A DNA stretch of 64,000 nucleotides from Pohlia nutans. Lineage: Eukaryota; Streptophyta; Bryopsida; Bryales; Mniaceae. Where the stretch lies: positions 22,000,336 through 22,064,335 of the forward strand of contig CM040091.1 of NCBI GenBank assembly GCA_022496805.1, written 5' to 3'. Below are positions 25,831 through 36,580 of this stretch, in pieces (the stretch's first letter is position 1; every line of letters begins with the position of its first letter). The translations under genes and the position numbers were made by a program. The notes beneath the pieces were generated by a model. It did not search any database and was not told where the DNA came from. It saw only the letters and a program-made list of their open reading frames with translations.

Positions 25831-26211
25831 CCTTTCATTGCAAAAGTGCATAATGGATGAGAAAACGTGGATGAAATTTGTACATCGTTCAAAAAATGAA
25901 CGATTGGTCTTTTAGGAGTTAACAATACAAATAAGGTGTAAAAATAAACCTAGGGTAATTACTTAGGCAAAGACTACGCAAGTAGCTATCTATTTTACTA
26001 GTTGTTGATTGTTTTAAAATCTTAGCCACATAAAATCAAAGTAGATTTGTATGTTTACATACTATCTAATTAGTACCATTGTGGCCATGTGCTATTGTAA
26101 CTAATTCCTATCTATAAATTTGTACATTAAGATAGGTTGTTTGTTGGTAGTTTTGTTCCAATAGTCCTTTGTTTGATGGGCACTGGGTCATTTGCATTAC
26201 AAACAAACACT

Positions 26212-26519
26212 TTAGAGCATCTCTACCCATACGTGCCAAAAGTCTGACACGTGCTGTAAGTGAATGAAAAATGCTAAGGGCCCTTCAAAAATGCCTCTTG
26301 GCCCTCAACTTTGGCGAGTCAAGAAATGGCCCTCCAAATCTATGTTTAGTTGACTAAATTTGACATTCTACTTGTGATTGGTGCATTGACTATTTAACAT
26401 GCACTTTTAGTGCTTGAGGGATGTTCAAGGGTGGGGGAGTGTGATTTCAAGGGCTCTTCAAATACAGATGAATAATTTTAGCGAGTCACCTTTAGCGAGC
26501 ATGGGTGGAGATGCTCTTA
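26212..26519 (-). mobile_element. GAGCATC-family MITE, inverted relative to the 25-kb copy
   Basis: Flanked by TTA on both sides, with terminal GAGCATCTCTACCC and GGTGGAGATGCTC. Its interior is the reverse complement of the 25071-25350 element. Confidence 0.85.
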
Positions 26520-27568
26520 TTCACGCTGGCCTTGAAAGAAGACCGGGGTTTCTATCTATCTACATTCACATCACATTATTGCATGATTGCATAGAGATCA
26601 TGTTTCTCCCAAACAGCCTGAAGATCACGTAATTACCCATTTAAATGTATAGACAACATGCATTTACTTATTCGATTTGATTGCACTGTATTCAATCCAT
26701 AAGACTATCGTAATGATAATCACAACGGCTTTTGATCAGCTCTCTAGAAGCAAGTCTAGCTTCAGATCTTTGAATGATCAAGTGCCCTCGCAAGTGGCAG
26801 AAGCCTCAAGATTGTGCAATAAGGTAGACACCTAATCATGACAATATAAGAGATGTGGTACCATGGGAGTGCATGCAACATGGAATGAAACCGTGAATGT
26901 CTTAGCAAATCTGAGAGGAAGTGTTGGGCCTTGGAATCATAATTTTTGAAAGCATGAGCAATTTTCCAGAATTTTTTGAAGCAACCGTGTTGTAAACACC
27001 TATTTTAAACCGTAGACTTATTCAAAAGAAACAAAGGATCAATTGTGAAGCAACAACTGGGAAGCTGTTGGTAGTTTTTAGACTTGTAAGAATTCATTTT
27101 TAATTCAAAAGTAGTTCATTTCTTGTTCAAAAGTAGTTGACCACATTGGGTCGTTGGCAATTTTAGATGCTGCTACCTTAGTGAATTCAAGGTAAGGAAC
27201 TATGAGTTTTGCGGGTCAAATGAGTAACTATAGAATTTCTTCTGATGAGTCCATTTTTTCCCTTATGGCGGTACCAGCATCCTTGTTCAAAATCAAGCAC
27301 TACAGATCTAATACCGTAACATTCTAAATTGCCTAGACAATTTTGGATGTTAAGAACCACATCAAATTAATAATTATGATCAATCAGGTATGTAATATAC
27401 ATATTACATAAGCTACCCTGAAACCTGGCTCTATGTGCGTACACTTAGGACAGGCTGCCATGTGAGGATTGGGCAAAGAAGAAGTGAAAGCCGCTTGGAG
27501 ACAAGAATTGAGGTCTCAAGAAGCACCAATAGTCCACTCATTTCGATAAAAATGAAAATCATATTCTT

Positions 27569-27639
27569 GGGTTCACCTATTTCAGTGGTGAATCGGTAGC
27601 CACCGATTCTCATAGGTTCACCACCGAAATGGGTGAACC
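27569..27639. repeat. Short hairpin-forming inverted repeat
   Basis: Left arm GGTTCACCTATTTCAGTGGT pairs with the right arm ending at 27639 (ACCGAAATGGGTGAACC) across a loop of about 20 bases. It lies just outside the 27.7-kb foldback. Confidence 0.7.
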
Positions 27640-27712
27640 TCCACCGATTCATGAAAGCGTGGCCTGCCTTGTGGAATAAACCTTGGAGCCTTGTAACGAA
27701 GGTAACGATATG

Positions 27713-28748
27713 TACAGTGGGGTCCAACATGGAATGGCGTTTTTGGTTTCGCAGTGAGAAATGTTTTAGTACTGCCAACTTTGGAAGCCTCCCGAGAGCT
27801 CAAAAATTGGTATCTTACCACGAAATTTTTACCAGAGACTCATCTTTAAGTTAATTATATGTATGCCAAATTTCAAGGCCGAAAGATTCACCCAAAAAAA
27901 GTTATTCAGAATCTACCAACATTGGTAGCTGTGGTAATTGTTTCACTGCTGCCAACTTTGACAGCCTCTCGAGAATGGAAAAAAAATTTCCTTACTTTGG
28001 TTTTTTTTTTGTAGAAACCAATTTGTGTTAGTAATATATGGTAAAAATCTCAAGTCTAAAATATTAGTAAAAAAAAAGATATTCCCAATCTACCAACATG
28101 TGTAGTTGTGGGATACAATGGGGAAACCATTTCATTCCTACCAACTTTGAATACTGCCAACTTTGAAAGCCTCCCGAGAGCTCAAAAATTGGTATTTTAC
28201 CACGAAAGTTTTACCAAAGAAATATCTTTAAGTGAATTATATGTATGCCAAATTTCAAGGCCAAAAGATTCACCAAAAAGAAGTTATTCCTAATCTACCA
28301 ACATAGTAGTCAAAGTTGGTAGCAATGAAATGGTTTCCCCCATTGTTTCCCACAACTACACATGTTGGTAGATTGGGAATATCTTTTTTTTTACTAATCT
28401 TTTAGACTTGAGATTTTTACCATATATTACTAACACAAATTGGTTTCTACCAAAAAAAAACCAAATTAAGGAATTTTTTTTTCCATTCTCGGGAGGCTGT
28501 CAAAGTTGGCAGCAGTGAAAAAAATTCCACAGCTACCAATGTTGGTAGATTCTGAATAACTTTTTTTGGGTGAATATTTCGGCCTTGAAATTTGGCATAC
28601 ATATAATTAACTTAAAGATGAGTCTCTGGTAAAACTTTCGTGGTAAGATACCAATTTTTGAGCTCTCGGGAGGCTTCCAAAGTTGGCAGTACTAAAACAT
28701 TTCTCACTGCGAAACCAAAAACGCCATTCCATGTTGGACCCCACTGTA
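27713..28748. mobile_element. 1.04-kb foldback element with TA flanks and internal tandem units
   Basis: The outermost inverted repeat begins CAGTGGGGTCCAACATGG after TA and ends with its complement before TA, so the boundaries fit Tc1/mariner-type insertion. The left arm (27713 to about 28155) and right arm (about 28305-28748) are almost perfect reverse complements. Inside, units of about 180 bp start CTGCCAACTTTG at about 27768, 27950 and 28155; the right arm repeats the first two in inverse. No coding capacity is evident. A transcript would form a long hairpin. Confidence 0.9.
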
Positions 28749-29196
28749 CAGGGTGAGGTATTATGTTCATGGAGTCTTAAAACAGCTTGATTTGCTCTAG
28801 CAAGGAGTTTTGGACTAAATCTTGTTGCAATTAAGTACAATATTGGTTTGAGGTGCTTTTGCTTTAGTTGGGGGTTGGCTACTGCGTGGTGCAGAATTTG
28901 AAATGCGAGATGTAGGGGTACAAAATATTCTTGGAATGTTCTACCATGTTAGTATTACCGTGTAGCAATTTGGGATTAGGGTTTAAGGTTTAGAATTTTG
29001 AATTTTGAAATTTAGGGTTTGGAGTCTAATAAATATTTTTGTTAATGTCGACGAATATTTAAGGAATATTCAAGGAATATATTGCACCTTACATCCTACA
29101 CCCCCACACTTGCGCGACCACACAGTAGTTGAGCCCCCTTACTTGTACTATTATATCAAAGGAGGTTGCAATGCAAACTGATAATATAGAAGATAC

Positions 29197-29438
29197 TAGA
29201 GTTAACCGAAAAGTCAACTCAAAGAGGAAAGTTTTAGCAAACTCCTCTTGAACTCCTCTTGAACTCATATTGAAATATAAATAGACCAAAACTAGTTCAT
29301 GATGAGTTGAGAGACAATCTAAAACAAGCCACTATGATTATTCTCCACACCTCGCAATGACTCCCACACCTTCTACCAAACCTCCAAGCCCATGGCCCAC
29401 AAGGAACAATCTATGACACGACACTATCACAAAACAAT
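29197..29438 (-). mobile_element. 3' noncoding end of a Tc1-type element with terminal repeat
   Basis: The end reads TA then GAGTTAACCGAAAAG, and about 230 bp are shared with three short elements at 52336, 56678 and 57059. This marks the 3' end of the element carrying the transposase at 29439-30476. The matching opposite terminus beyond 30476 was not found, so that end is missing or very divergent. Confidence 0.8.
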
Positions 29439-30476
29439 TTAGTACTTTGTCCACTTGCCTTTGCTAGCTATAACAGCTTGGATTCGCTTTGGCATGCTCT
29501 CATATAACCTTCTACACTCCTCTGGTGTAATGGAAGCCCAACATTCTTCAATACGCTCCCACAATTCTAAAATTTCCTTTGGAGCACTTTCATATTGATT
29601 GAGACGGTGTTTTAGCCTTGCCCAAAGGTGCTCAATAGGATTTAAATCAGGGGATTGCGCAGGCCATTGAAGAACATTAAGCCCATGTAATTTCAACCAT
29701 TGGCGAACACTTTTTGCTGTATGTTTGGGATCATTATCATGCTGAAAAATTAGATGGGAAGGATCAAGATCATAAGCTATAATACTGTACAATAAATCTT
29801 TCTGCAAGATTTCCTTGTATTGATGTTGATCCATTCTTCCTTCAACTCTACAACAAATACCAGGACCCTGGAACGTCATGCAACCCCACACCATCACCGA
29901 ACCACCACCAAACTTTACTGTTTGTTGAAATTGTCTTGAATTAGAAGATTGTCCATCACGAATCCAACACCAACTGCGACCATCTGAGCAAAATCGGTTT
30001 ACCTTTGTCTCATCAGAGAAGATCACGCGCTCCCAATCACAAATGGTCCAATGTTCATGGCGCCTAGCAAATTCAAGTCGCTCCTTGATGTGTTTCTGGT
30101 TCAATTTCAGCTTCTTCTGCTTCACTTTTGATTTGAGCCCTGCAGCACGTAACACCCTTCTCACTGTATCAACACTTACAGTAACATGGCATTCGCCACG
30201 CACATGTTGAGCAATCTGTGTTGCAGCATCAATGCCTCCTAACGTAGCAGCTTTGATGCATACTCTCTTCTGTGCATCTGTAAGCGCTTGTGGTCTACCT
30301 CCACAACTAGCTTCAAGATCAGGCAATCTCTTCTTTTTAATCCGTGCAATATAACTCTGAGACACCTGCAACTCATTTGCTACATCTCTTGTAGAACTAC
30401 CAGCTTCCAACTTGACAACAATAGAGTTGTTGAGGTCTCTTCTAGCACTAGCAGAAAGCTCCTTCAAATGTACCAT
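29439..30476 (-). CDS. Tc1-type (DD34E) transposase, intact frame
   Basis: A 345-aa transposase of the Tc1/mariner superfamily with no internal stop. An N-terminal helix-turn-helix region (about residues 1-60) leads to GGRPQALT and a second DNA-binding helix set. Catalytic motifs are FSDETKVNRFCSDGR, FQHDNDPKHTAKS and QSPDLNPIEHLW, with 34 residues between the second Asp and the Glu. The C-terminus ends SMPKRIQAVIASKGKWTKY, the usual Tc1 ending, so the protein is full length. It differs strongly from the transposase at 151-1131, so the two are different families. The wording of the core and C-terminal blocks (ILELWERIEECW, for instance) reminds me of fungal Tc1 elements, which is only an impression. 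Confidence 0.92.
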   Translation of the reverse strand: MVHLKELSASARRDLNNSIVVKLEAGSSTRDVANELQVSQSYIARIKKKRLPDLEASCGGRPQALTDAQKRVCIKAATLGGIDAATQIAQHVRGECHVTVSVDTVRRVLRAAGLKSKVKQKKLKLNQKHIKERLEFARRHEHWTICDWERVIFSDETKVNRFCSDGRSWCWIRDGQSSNSRQFQQTVKFGGGSVMVWGCMTFQGPGICCRVEGRMDQHQYKEILQKDLLYSIIAYDLDPSHLIFQHDNDPKHTAKSVRQWLKLHGLNVLQWPAQSPDLNPIEHLWARLKHRLNQYESAPKEILELWERIEECWASITPEECRRLYESMPKRIQAVIASKGKWTKY

Positions 30477-31556
30477 GATGATAAAACAAGATCAACAAAA
30501 AACAGGTAAAGAGCTTCCAGTGAAGGACTATGCAATGAGTATGACCCCCTGGATCTTGAACCTCTTGCTTTGCCTTAATATTCATGATCATGAAGCTCAT
30601 TGTGTTCAATGTGGAAGAGGCATGCAAAATTGAGTCATGCCACATTTTTGAGTTGCATCATCAATATCTCATCCAAACTTTGACATATGGCTATGTGGAT
30701 TGATTGCCATGTACCACACTCGAAGCAATATCTTCTGACAATATTGATTAAAAAAATAATGCTTTGTTTTATGTGTAATTTAAGGTCAAAATTACATTTA
30801 TGACAAGTTGACTCAGTTTTGCTACTCACTGTATCTTTGTAATGTCACATGTTCATATCCGTCACACAATTTTCTCATACCTCCATATTATCACGGAAAC
30901 TGGTCATTGATGGAGACGGACCTTGTCGTCATCCACATATATTCCATCCGTTGTAATGTGTTATCGAACAGCAAAGCCCTAATTTCTGGAGGTTCTGATT
31001 TTCGCAGAGGCTTGGTGCTTCGATGTCGCCACAGCCATCTGCAGTGAGGTTCGATCACCCCAGGGCGGACTGAATAAGAGTTCTATCCCTTGGCAACCAA
31101 TTAGTTTGAATAACAGACCGAGGAGTCGAATTCAGGTTGCCGTTCCTTTGATTCGCTTAAGCAACAGGTTTGTTTGTTTTCTTCACGATTTCTTTCAGGA
31201 TTTTCGGCAGCAGTTTTTTCAATCATTTCTGGAACTTTCACTATTGAATACCTTTTTTCGCCGAAGGAAACAGACCGTTTATTTTTTCATCTCTCGCACT
31301 CGAGATTCCAGCTTAAACCCTAATTTTCAGCCACTCTGCATTTTTCGCTTCTACGTTTTGTTTTCCTGTCTCTACGGATGTGTTTCTTCTTTGATTAAAT
31401 ATCCTAGGAGCTCTCCTGTTACGATCATACAGCTTAAACCCTAATTTTGAGCCACTCGGTTTCTACAATTTGTTTTGATTAAAAATCCACTCACTTACTC
31501 ACGTGCGTTATGTTTTAGGTCAAGCGAGCACCCCCTGCGTATGAGTTTGAGAAAAA
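30477..31556. other. Intergenic DNA and ferredoxin leader
   Basis: From 30477 to about 30950 I see nothing definite. From about 30960 to 31556 the sequence is likely the promoter and leader of the ferredoxin gene. AAACCCTAATTTT telo-box phrases occur at about 31315 and 31435. A possible leader intron could start at CAGGTTTGTTTG (31166) and end at GTTTTAG (31513-31519). Confidence 0.4.
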
Positions 31557-32126
31557 ATGAGGGGAGCGACGGGTTTGCGGAGCCTGGCCGTTCGATTGCT
31601 GCAATCGAGAAGATTACATACTGTAGATGACAATCTGAGGTCCTTGTATTCTAGGGTTTCGGAGACAAGTAATTCTAGGGTTTCGGGAGGTTCTCCGCTT
31701 GATTTTTTCAGACCAGCAAGGTCATTATTGTCTACTTCGGCAGCTGCGAAGCCGGAGCCGAACGCGGAGAAGATCACGGTGACGTTCGTGAACAAGGACG
31801 GCGAGGAGACGGAGATTAAGGTCCCGGTGGGGATGTCCATGCTGGAAGCAGCGCACGAGAATGACATCGAACTCGAAGGGGCTTGCGAGGGATCCCTGGC
31901 ATGTTCTACTTGTCACGTTATCATCACCGACGAGGAGCTTTACAACAAGCTTCCTGAGCCTTCGGACGAAGAGAATGACATGTTGGACCTGGCCTTTGGC
32001 TTGACAGAAACGTCCCGCCTGGGCTGCCAAGTCATTGCCAAGCCGGAGCTCGACGGCTTGCGCCTTGCTCTTCCTGCTGCCACCCGCAATTTTGCCGTCG
32101 ATGGTCATGTTCCCAAGCCTCACTAA
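31557..32126 (+). CDS. MFDX: Mitochondrial adrenodoxin-type [2Fe-2S] ferredoxin
   Basis: A 189-aa electron carrier. Adrenodoxin-type ferredoxins receive electrons from an adrenodoxin reductase in the mitochondrial matrix and serve Fe-S cluster assembly and related chemistry. Residues 1-64 are rich in Arg, Ser and Leu and poor in acids, fitting a mitochondrial targeting peptide. The fold starts at about residue 72 ([13 protein letters not shown]). The four cluster ligands are C110, C116, C119 and C157 in [16 protein letters not shown] and RLGCQVI, the standard Cx5Cx2Cx37C pattern. The acidic [26 protein letters not shown] block is the usual partner-binding face. The reading frame is uninterrupted by introns. 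The ATG at 31557 is the first in frame and gives a plausible presequence. Intact. Confidence 0.95.
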   Translation: MRGATGLRSLAVRLLQSRRLHTVDDNLRSLYSRVSETSNSRVSGGSPLDFFRPARSLLSTSAAAKPEPNAEKITVTFVNKDGEETEIKVPVGMSMLEAAHENDIELEGACEGSLACSTCHVIITDEELYNKLPEPSDEENDMLDLAFGLTETSRLGCQVIAKPELDGLRLALPAATRNFAVDGHVPKPH

Positions 32127-32151
32127 CTGTGATCTCACGGTGCCATGACAT

Positions 32152-32515
32152 AAGGTAACTACACCTAAGCTTGTTAGGAAAGCAAAGACGATTCTAATGA
32201 ACCAAAGAATGTGTTTTTTGAATACTGAGTGCAATAGTTACAAGGATTCAAAGTTTTTGTAAGTAGATGGTGCAAAACTGACACGAGTTTTTATGCTAAG
32301 GTGGCGTGCATTCTCAAAACCAATATGTACTAAAAGGTAACTACACTTAAGCTTGTTCGCTAATCAAGGACGATTCCAATGAACCGAATGTGTTTTTTGA
32401 ATGCTGAATGCAATAGTTATAAGGATTCAAAGTTTTGTAAGTAGATGATGCAAAACTGATGCGTTTTTCTGTTAAGGTGGCGTGCATTCTCAAAATCAAT
32501 ATGTACTCATTGTGC
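32152..32515. repeat. 182-bp tandem duplication after the ferredoxin stop codon
   Basis: AAGGTAACTACACCTAAGCT at 32152 recurs at 32334 and the copies run parallel to about 32513 with few differences. The first GTAACT and the CATTGTGCAG at 32510-32519 could be ends of an intron in the 3' untranslated region that contains both copies. Confidence 0.85.
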
Positions 32516-32985
32516 AGGATTTTAGGGTGTCGCATTGAGGTGCACGACTCAATCATGTACCTCTGCCTTCTACCTTAAGACTTGCTTTACAATGAAGGGC
32601 TATTGGGGTACATAGCCAGTGAAATCGCCTGATTTTTCTTCAAAAGGTGAAGATGGACCTGTCTGTGAGTGTGCACCCTTCCCTCTCTCGTATCTCAAGT
32701 CCTTGGAGTTGGAGCAACGTCATGAGGATGCAATTAGAATATGTTTCTGGATTGATTCAGCTGAGAGGTTGAGCTGAATGTCATAAGACCCTTTATACTA
32801 TATTGGGATGAAGGTGGTCATATCAGGAGGTGGATAATAAAGTTACCTGATTTTCTTGATATGAGGTCTATTACTTGCTCAAAATTTGATGGCTCAGTTT
32901 CTTCTGTGCACTGATACTACACGTAGGCACATGCTTTTAACTAGTACACTTCATTTGTTTGAGAAGTTGGTGTTCTCCAGAAACT

Positions 32986-33224
32986 TTAACCCCTAAAGGA
33001 CCCTGGGTTCATGGTTTTAAAATGATAAATTCAATTGATCGTATTGTGAGAGTTATAATTTGGATGAGATTGAATTTTGTAGCATTGGAATCAGTAAAGA
33101 TCAATGCATGTGTTGGTAAAAATAAAAATAAAATTGATTAAAAGCAAGTCCACATGGAATCTACTCAAAACTGCTAAGAAAAACATGATGCCCAATTCAG
33201 GCTTCTTGGTACTTTAGGGGCTAA
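32986..33224 (-). mobile_element. TTAA-flanked MITE (CCCCTAAAGG family)
   Basis: Left boundary TTAA then CCCCTAAAGGACC; right boundary TACTTTAGGGG then CTAA (one base off TTAA). The interior matches 62521-62761 in reverse, including GCCCAATTCAGGC and AATGATAAATTCAATTGATC. Confidence 0.75.
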
Positions 33225-33530
33225 TGCGTGTCCAAACTAAAAAATAGAAAAGCCACTTTGGAAGCTATGGTCAACGCACTCAAAGATTGGAGAAAGATTT
33301 TGTAGTAATCAAAACTTGATGACCACCACAACCTAGGATTTCAAGTTGCAAAGTTAACAAAGTAGGGTCACCGATTAGGGCTTGAAATCGTCAATAAAAG
33401 TATGGTGAGTAGTCACCCTGGAAAATTGTACCAGATTCCAAGGAATCACCTACCTGCATAGATTTTGAGACCAGTGCAAACTCCCCTGGCACATTTGGGC
33501 ACTGTAAACAATGTTGTTGGCCTAGAAGCA

Positions 33531-33694
33531 TTTGACGCAAACTGTGAATGCAAGTGACATAATTGGGGGAGGTGGTGGTTTTAGGACATCCAACCTTACA
33601 CCGAAATGACCATTTGACGCAAACCGTGAATGCAAGTGACATAATTGGGGGAGGTGGTGGTTTTAGGGCATCCAACCTTACACCGAAATTGACC
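33531..33694. repeat. 82-bp tandem duplication
   Basis: TTTGACGCAAACTGTGAATG at 33531 repeats at 33613 with a few differences. Both copies contain a G-rich GGGGGAGGTGGTGG block. Confidence 0.9.
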
Positions 33695-33935
33695 ATATAC
33701 TGTGGCCACGCTCTTTGAAAGGAGGCCTTACTAATGATTATCTTTTCAAAATACTGTGGTGAAATTCATCCAAATTGGATGAAAATTGTTAGAATGGATG
33801 AATGTACCCACTCCATTCACACACCCACAGTATATGTGATATCTGCGCAGTATCTGTACTTGACATGGTTGTTGCATGCCCATATGTAACAAGGTCCACT
33901 CTAGACCTGTGTTATCCAACAGGGATTCAGCCAGC

Positions 33936-34156
33936 TACACTAAATAGGTAGATTAGTGTTAGATACACTAATTTACATAAACATGTTGTAAGTTTTTACT
34001 GTTGACCAATTTTTTTACTCTCTATATTGGTCAAGATGGGGATCTTTCAATAGTATTGGAATCAATGTTTTTGGTAATTTTTTTTTGTCGAGAGTAAAAA
34101 TCTATAATATTTTCAAATCTTATAATTATCTGACACTAATCTACCTATTTAGTGTA
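33936..34156. mobile_element. TA-flanked MITE (CACTAAATAGG family)
   Basis: The element has terminal repeats CACTAAATAGGTAGATTA with TA on both sides. About 220 bp long, it matches the element at 58654-58871 in reverse. Confidence 0.85.
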
Positions 34157-34862
34157 GTATGTTAGGGTCGCTTCACATTATGGCTGAAGATCAAGAGGAT
34201 AGTATGCAGGATCAATCATCTAACATTTTAGAGGTCACAAAAAATAGGTTTGAGAGTAATAGTTGAGTTGAATGTGCGTTCAAATACAGTGTTGATGAAC
34301 TGTGGAGTAGCCAGTCAAAACATTCAACCTCAACACTTCCTGGAGGACCCTAACCTTGGTTCACTCAAAACTTTTTACTATGACCTCTTTTTATTATGTC
34401 ATTCCATAATTGATCCTGCTGTCATTGACTGTAGCACATTCAAACTATGTCATGGGGAAAAATTGGAAGTTCGAGAGTTTGATAAACAATGGTTCTAATT
34501 ACACGGATTGAAAAAGAGGCTTTACTTTCATGTCACAGGACATAACTCTAAGGCTTGAATCTTGTTCAATAATGCTCAATCAAGGGTCTAAAATGAAGGT
34601 CACTATAATACTACTCTACCATATCCAATTCTTGCTTATGACAAGATTATGAGATTATAAGGATTATTTGGGTTATGAGATACGATCATGCTATCCATAT
34701 CCAATGCTTGGCTGCCACCTCTACAAAAATGGTTACGTGGACTTACCAATTGACCTCCCAACAAAGACATCGTTGTAGTTGGGCAAAAGAGTGGATTCAT
34801 TCACAATTTTAATGACCTAATAGCAAAATTCAATGTAGCCACTTATCATTCTCACTTTCGTT

Positions 34863-35030
34863 GAGAGTGTCATGTTCTTTCCAAGTAATGAGAGTGACAT
34901 GAGGTGGCATGCCATATTTATTATAAAATTGGCATATGTCATTGGAACACTTCATTCATTATTTTCTTACGAGGACACTATCTCCCTAAATCAAAGAGTG
35001 TCCAGATTTGAGAAAGTGTCCTAGACACTA
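34863..35030 (+). repeat. Dispersed repeat shared with 55960-56140
   Basis: GTGACATGAGGTGGCATGCC and the following CATATTTATT and GTCATTGGAACACT phrases occur in both places, and both end in AGTGTCC-containing short repeats. The family is not recognised. Confidence 0.75.
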
Positions 35031-35084
35031 AATACGCCATCCAGTGTAATCTAGGGTAAAGTAAAATTTTGGCTTCATGTTGGT

Positions 35085-35268
35085 ATTTCCTCTATCCCAT
35101 AATAAGCTCCCTAAACCCCTTTCACTTTGTCTCATAATAAGCTTCCTCAATCTCTTCTCAGGTTGTCCCATAATAAGCTTCATGTTGCTCAAACCAACTA
35201 CTCTTGGCTCAGGGTCCACACCCGCTACTGGACTGCAATGGGAAGCTTATTATGGGACAGAGGAGTAT
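35085..35268. mobile_element. Stowaway-like MITE (CCCATAATAAGC family)
   Basis: CCTCTATCCCATAATAAGCT on the left is inverted on the right as AGCTTATTATGGGACAGAGG followed by AGTA. Internal CATAATAAGCTTC repeats occur. Ends and length (about 180 bp) fit a small Stowaway element. Confidence 0.7.
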
Positions 35269-35348
35269 TCACTAGCAAATAAAACTAAAAAGAAGAGGTG
35301 ACAATGACTCACAAAAATAACAAAAAACCTTGCAACCTTTAATCATCA

Positions 35349-35379
35349 CCTAAACCCTAAACCTTAAACCCTAAACCCT
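35349..35379. repeat. Interstitial telomere-like repeat
   Basis: Four or five imperfect CCTAAAC/CCTTAAAC units in a row resemble the plant telomere repeat TTTAGGG. Such patches are common near plant promoters (telo boxes). Confidence 0.7.
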
Positions 35380-36074
35380 GAACGTGAAAATTCCATCCAC
35401 TGTGGTGATCCTGTTTGTTGCTAGCCTTACGATTGTTGAAGAGTATCACCCATTGCATTTCTAATATCCGGAAAAATAATGCTGTCTCTGCATCCAAACT
35501 TCAGACCAAAGAACATGAGCGAAAACGTCAAGTATTTTCCATCGATATTTGATTAAAGCTTTTCTACATACAAAAGCAGATAGTACCAATTCGCACCCAG
35601 GCTTCTGTTTAAAGTCGACAACCATAACTGAAAGAAATTACTTGCCTTGCCGATTGGCAACTCTAAAACCATACTACTCAGCATAAGATAAATCAACACT
35701 GATTAAAAAGCTCATCCAACTGTGCACTTTCCTCATCTAATCCGCCTCTTGAATCTACCGAAAGATTCAGAGTTTAGGGTTTAACGCTCGGTTTAGGGTT
35801 TGCGTCTCGTCATGTGTCCGCCTCGTCCTTCTTACGCCACAAAATGGCTGTGTCATCTGCAATTCAATTCGCAATTCGCAATTACTCTCCGCGCTCCAAA
35901 AAAAAAAAAAAAATGCACGAAGGGAGGAACTTCGATTTGATCATTTGTACGTGTACTTACAGCTTAAGAACAGAGTCTTTAAAAACAGAACCGAAAGGTC
36001 TACGGCAATCAAAAACGCTAAACTGAGCAATCCTAAACCCTAATCACAATCAAGATTGCTAAAACTCTAAACCC

Positions 36075-36580
36075 TCAAGGAAGTGCTGGAAATCAAAACT
36101 TTGGCAATTCTAAGGTAGTCAAAAACGCAATTAAAGAATACTCCCTCCGTCCCAAAGTTATTGTCATGTTTGAAAGTGCTATTTTAAGTAGGTAAAAAAA
36201 AAATACTTCCTTGTGGCTAATTTTATTTAGGTTGCAATGAACACATGCAATGTTCTTCAATCATTCTAGTGACATAATTTGGAACCTTTTTTAATCATGA
36301 TGTTTCTTACAATATGATCAATGAAATTGGCTCAAAGAAATAAGTTGGACAATAACTTTGGGAGTAGAATCCAACGGCACTCACTCTCCACTTGCTGCTT
36401 GATCCAGCGCTCCACCCACATGCCCGCTCCTACGCCTGCCACGGTGAGAAAGGAGTACAAGGCGATTGTCTTGGGGATGGATCGACGCGGCAAAATGTAG
36501 CATTCCGGGACTAGCCTGACCTTGGCCTTGCCTACTGCGCGCTCCGGCGTCTGGAAGAAATCTCCCTCTGCGTTCGCCAT
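36075..36580 (-). CDS. Small protein with one membrane span, unknown function
   Basis: The supported exon is 36580-36385 (65 codons plus one base). It opens MANAEGDFFQTPERAVGK and ends GTGGAGA before a strong GTGAGT donor. A segment at about residues 38-56 (IALYSFLTVAGVGAGMWV) is a likely membrane helix. It is preceded by the basic LPRRS block and followed by ERWIKQQVE, which suits a tail- or centre-anchored organelle or ER protein. A tentative last exon, 36085-36075, adds Thr-Leu-Pro and a TGA, giving 68 aa; this end is uncertain. The intron carries a Stowaway element starting 18 bases after the donor. I do not recognise the family with confidence. Confidence 0.55.
36139..36366. mobile_element. 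Stowaway-like MITE, second copy
   Basis: Left end CTCCCTCCGTCCCAAAGT after TA; right end CAATAACTTTGGGAG before TA, slightly shortened. The interior is almost identical to 22988-23242, differing by indels and a few substitutions. Confidence 0.9.

Larger units (their letters stand above)
34157..36074. other. Intergenic DNA rich in small repeats
   Basis: No gene recognised. It holds a repeat at 34863-35030 shared with 55960-56140, a Stowaway-like element at 35085-35268 and a telomere-like patch at 35349-35379. Telo-box phrases (TTTAGGGTTT) lie at about 35773-35802, with an A-run at 35898-35913. Confidence 0.5.

Noticed and set aside
27618..28840. Frames such as those ending KLVSYHESFTRDSSLS on both strands
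   Set aside because: They repeat because the DNA is an inverted repeat with tandem units; no codon preference or domain is seen.
29089..29289. Minus-strand 66-codon frame (MVYLYFNMSS...)
   Set aside because: It lies in the end of a Tc1-type element; the same words recur at 57286 in a MITE, so it is repeat DNA and not a gene.
31520..32234. Large antisense frames over the ferredoxin gene
   Set aside because: They are shadows of the strongly supported plus-strand ferredoxin frame.
35349..35379. Chromosome-end telomere
   Set aside because: Only a few degenerate units, surrounded by ordinary sequence, so it is an interstitial patch or telo box.
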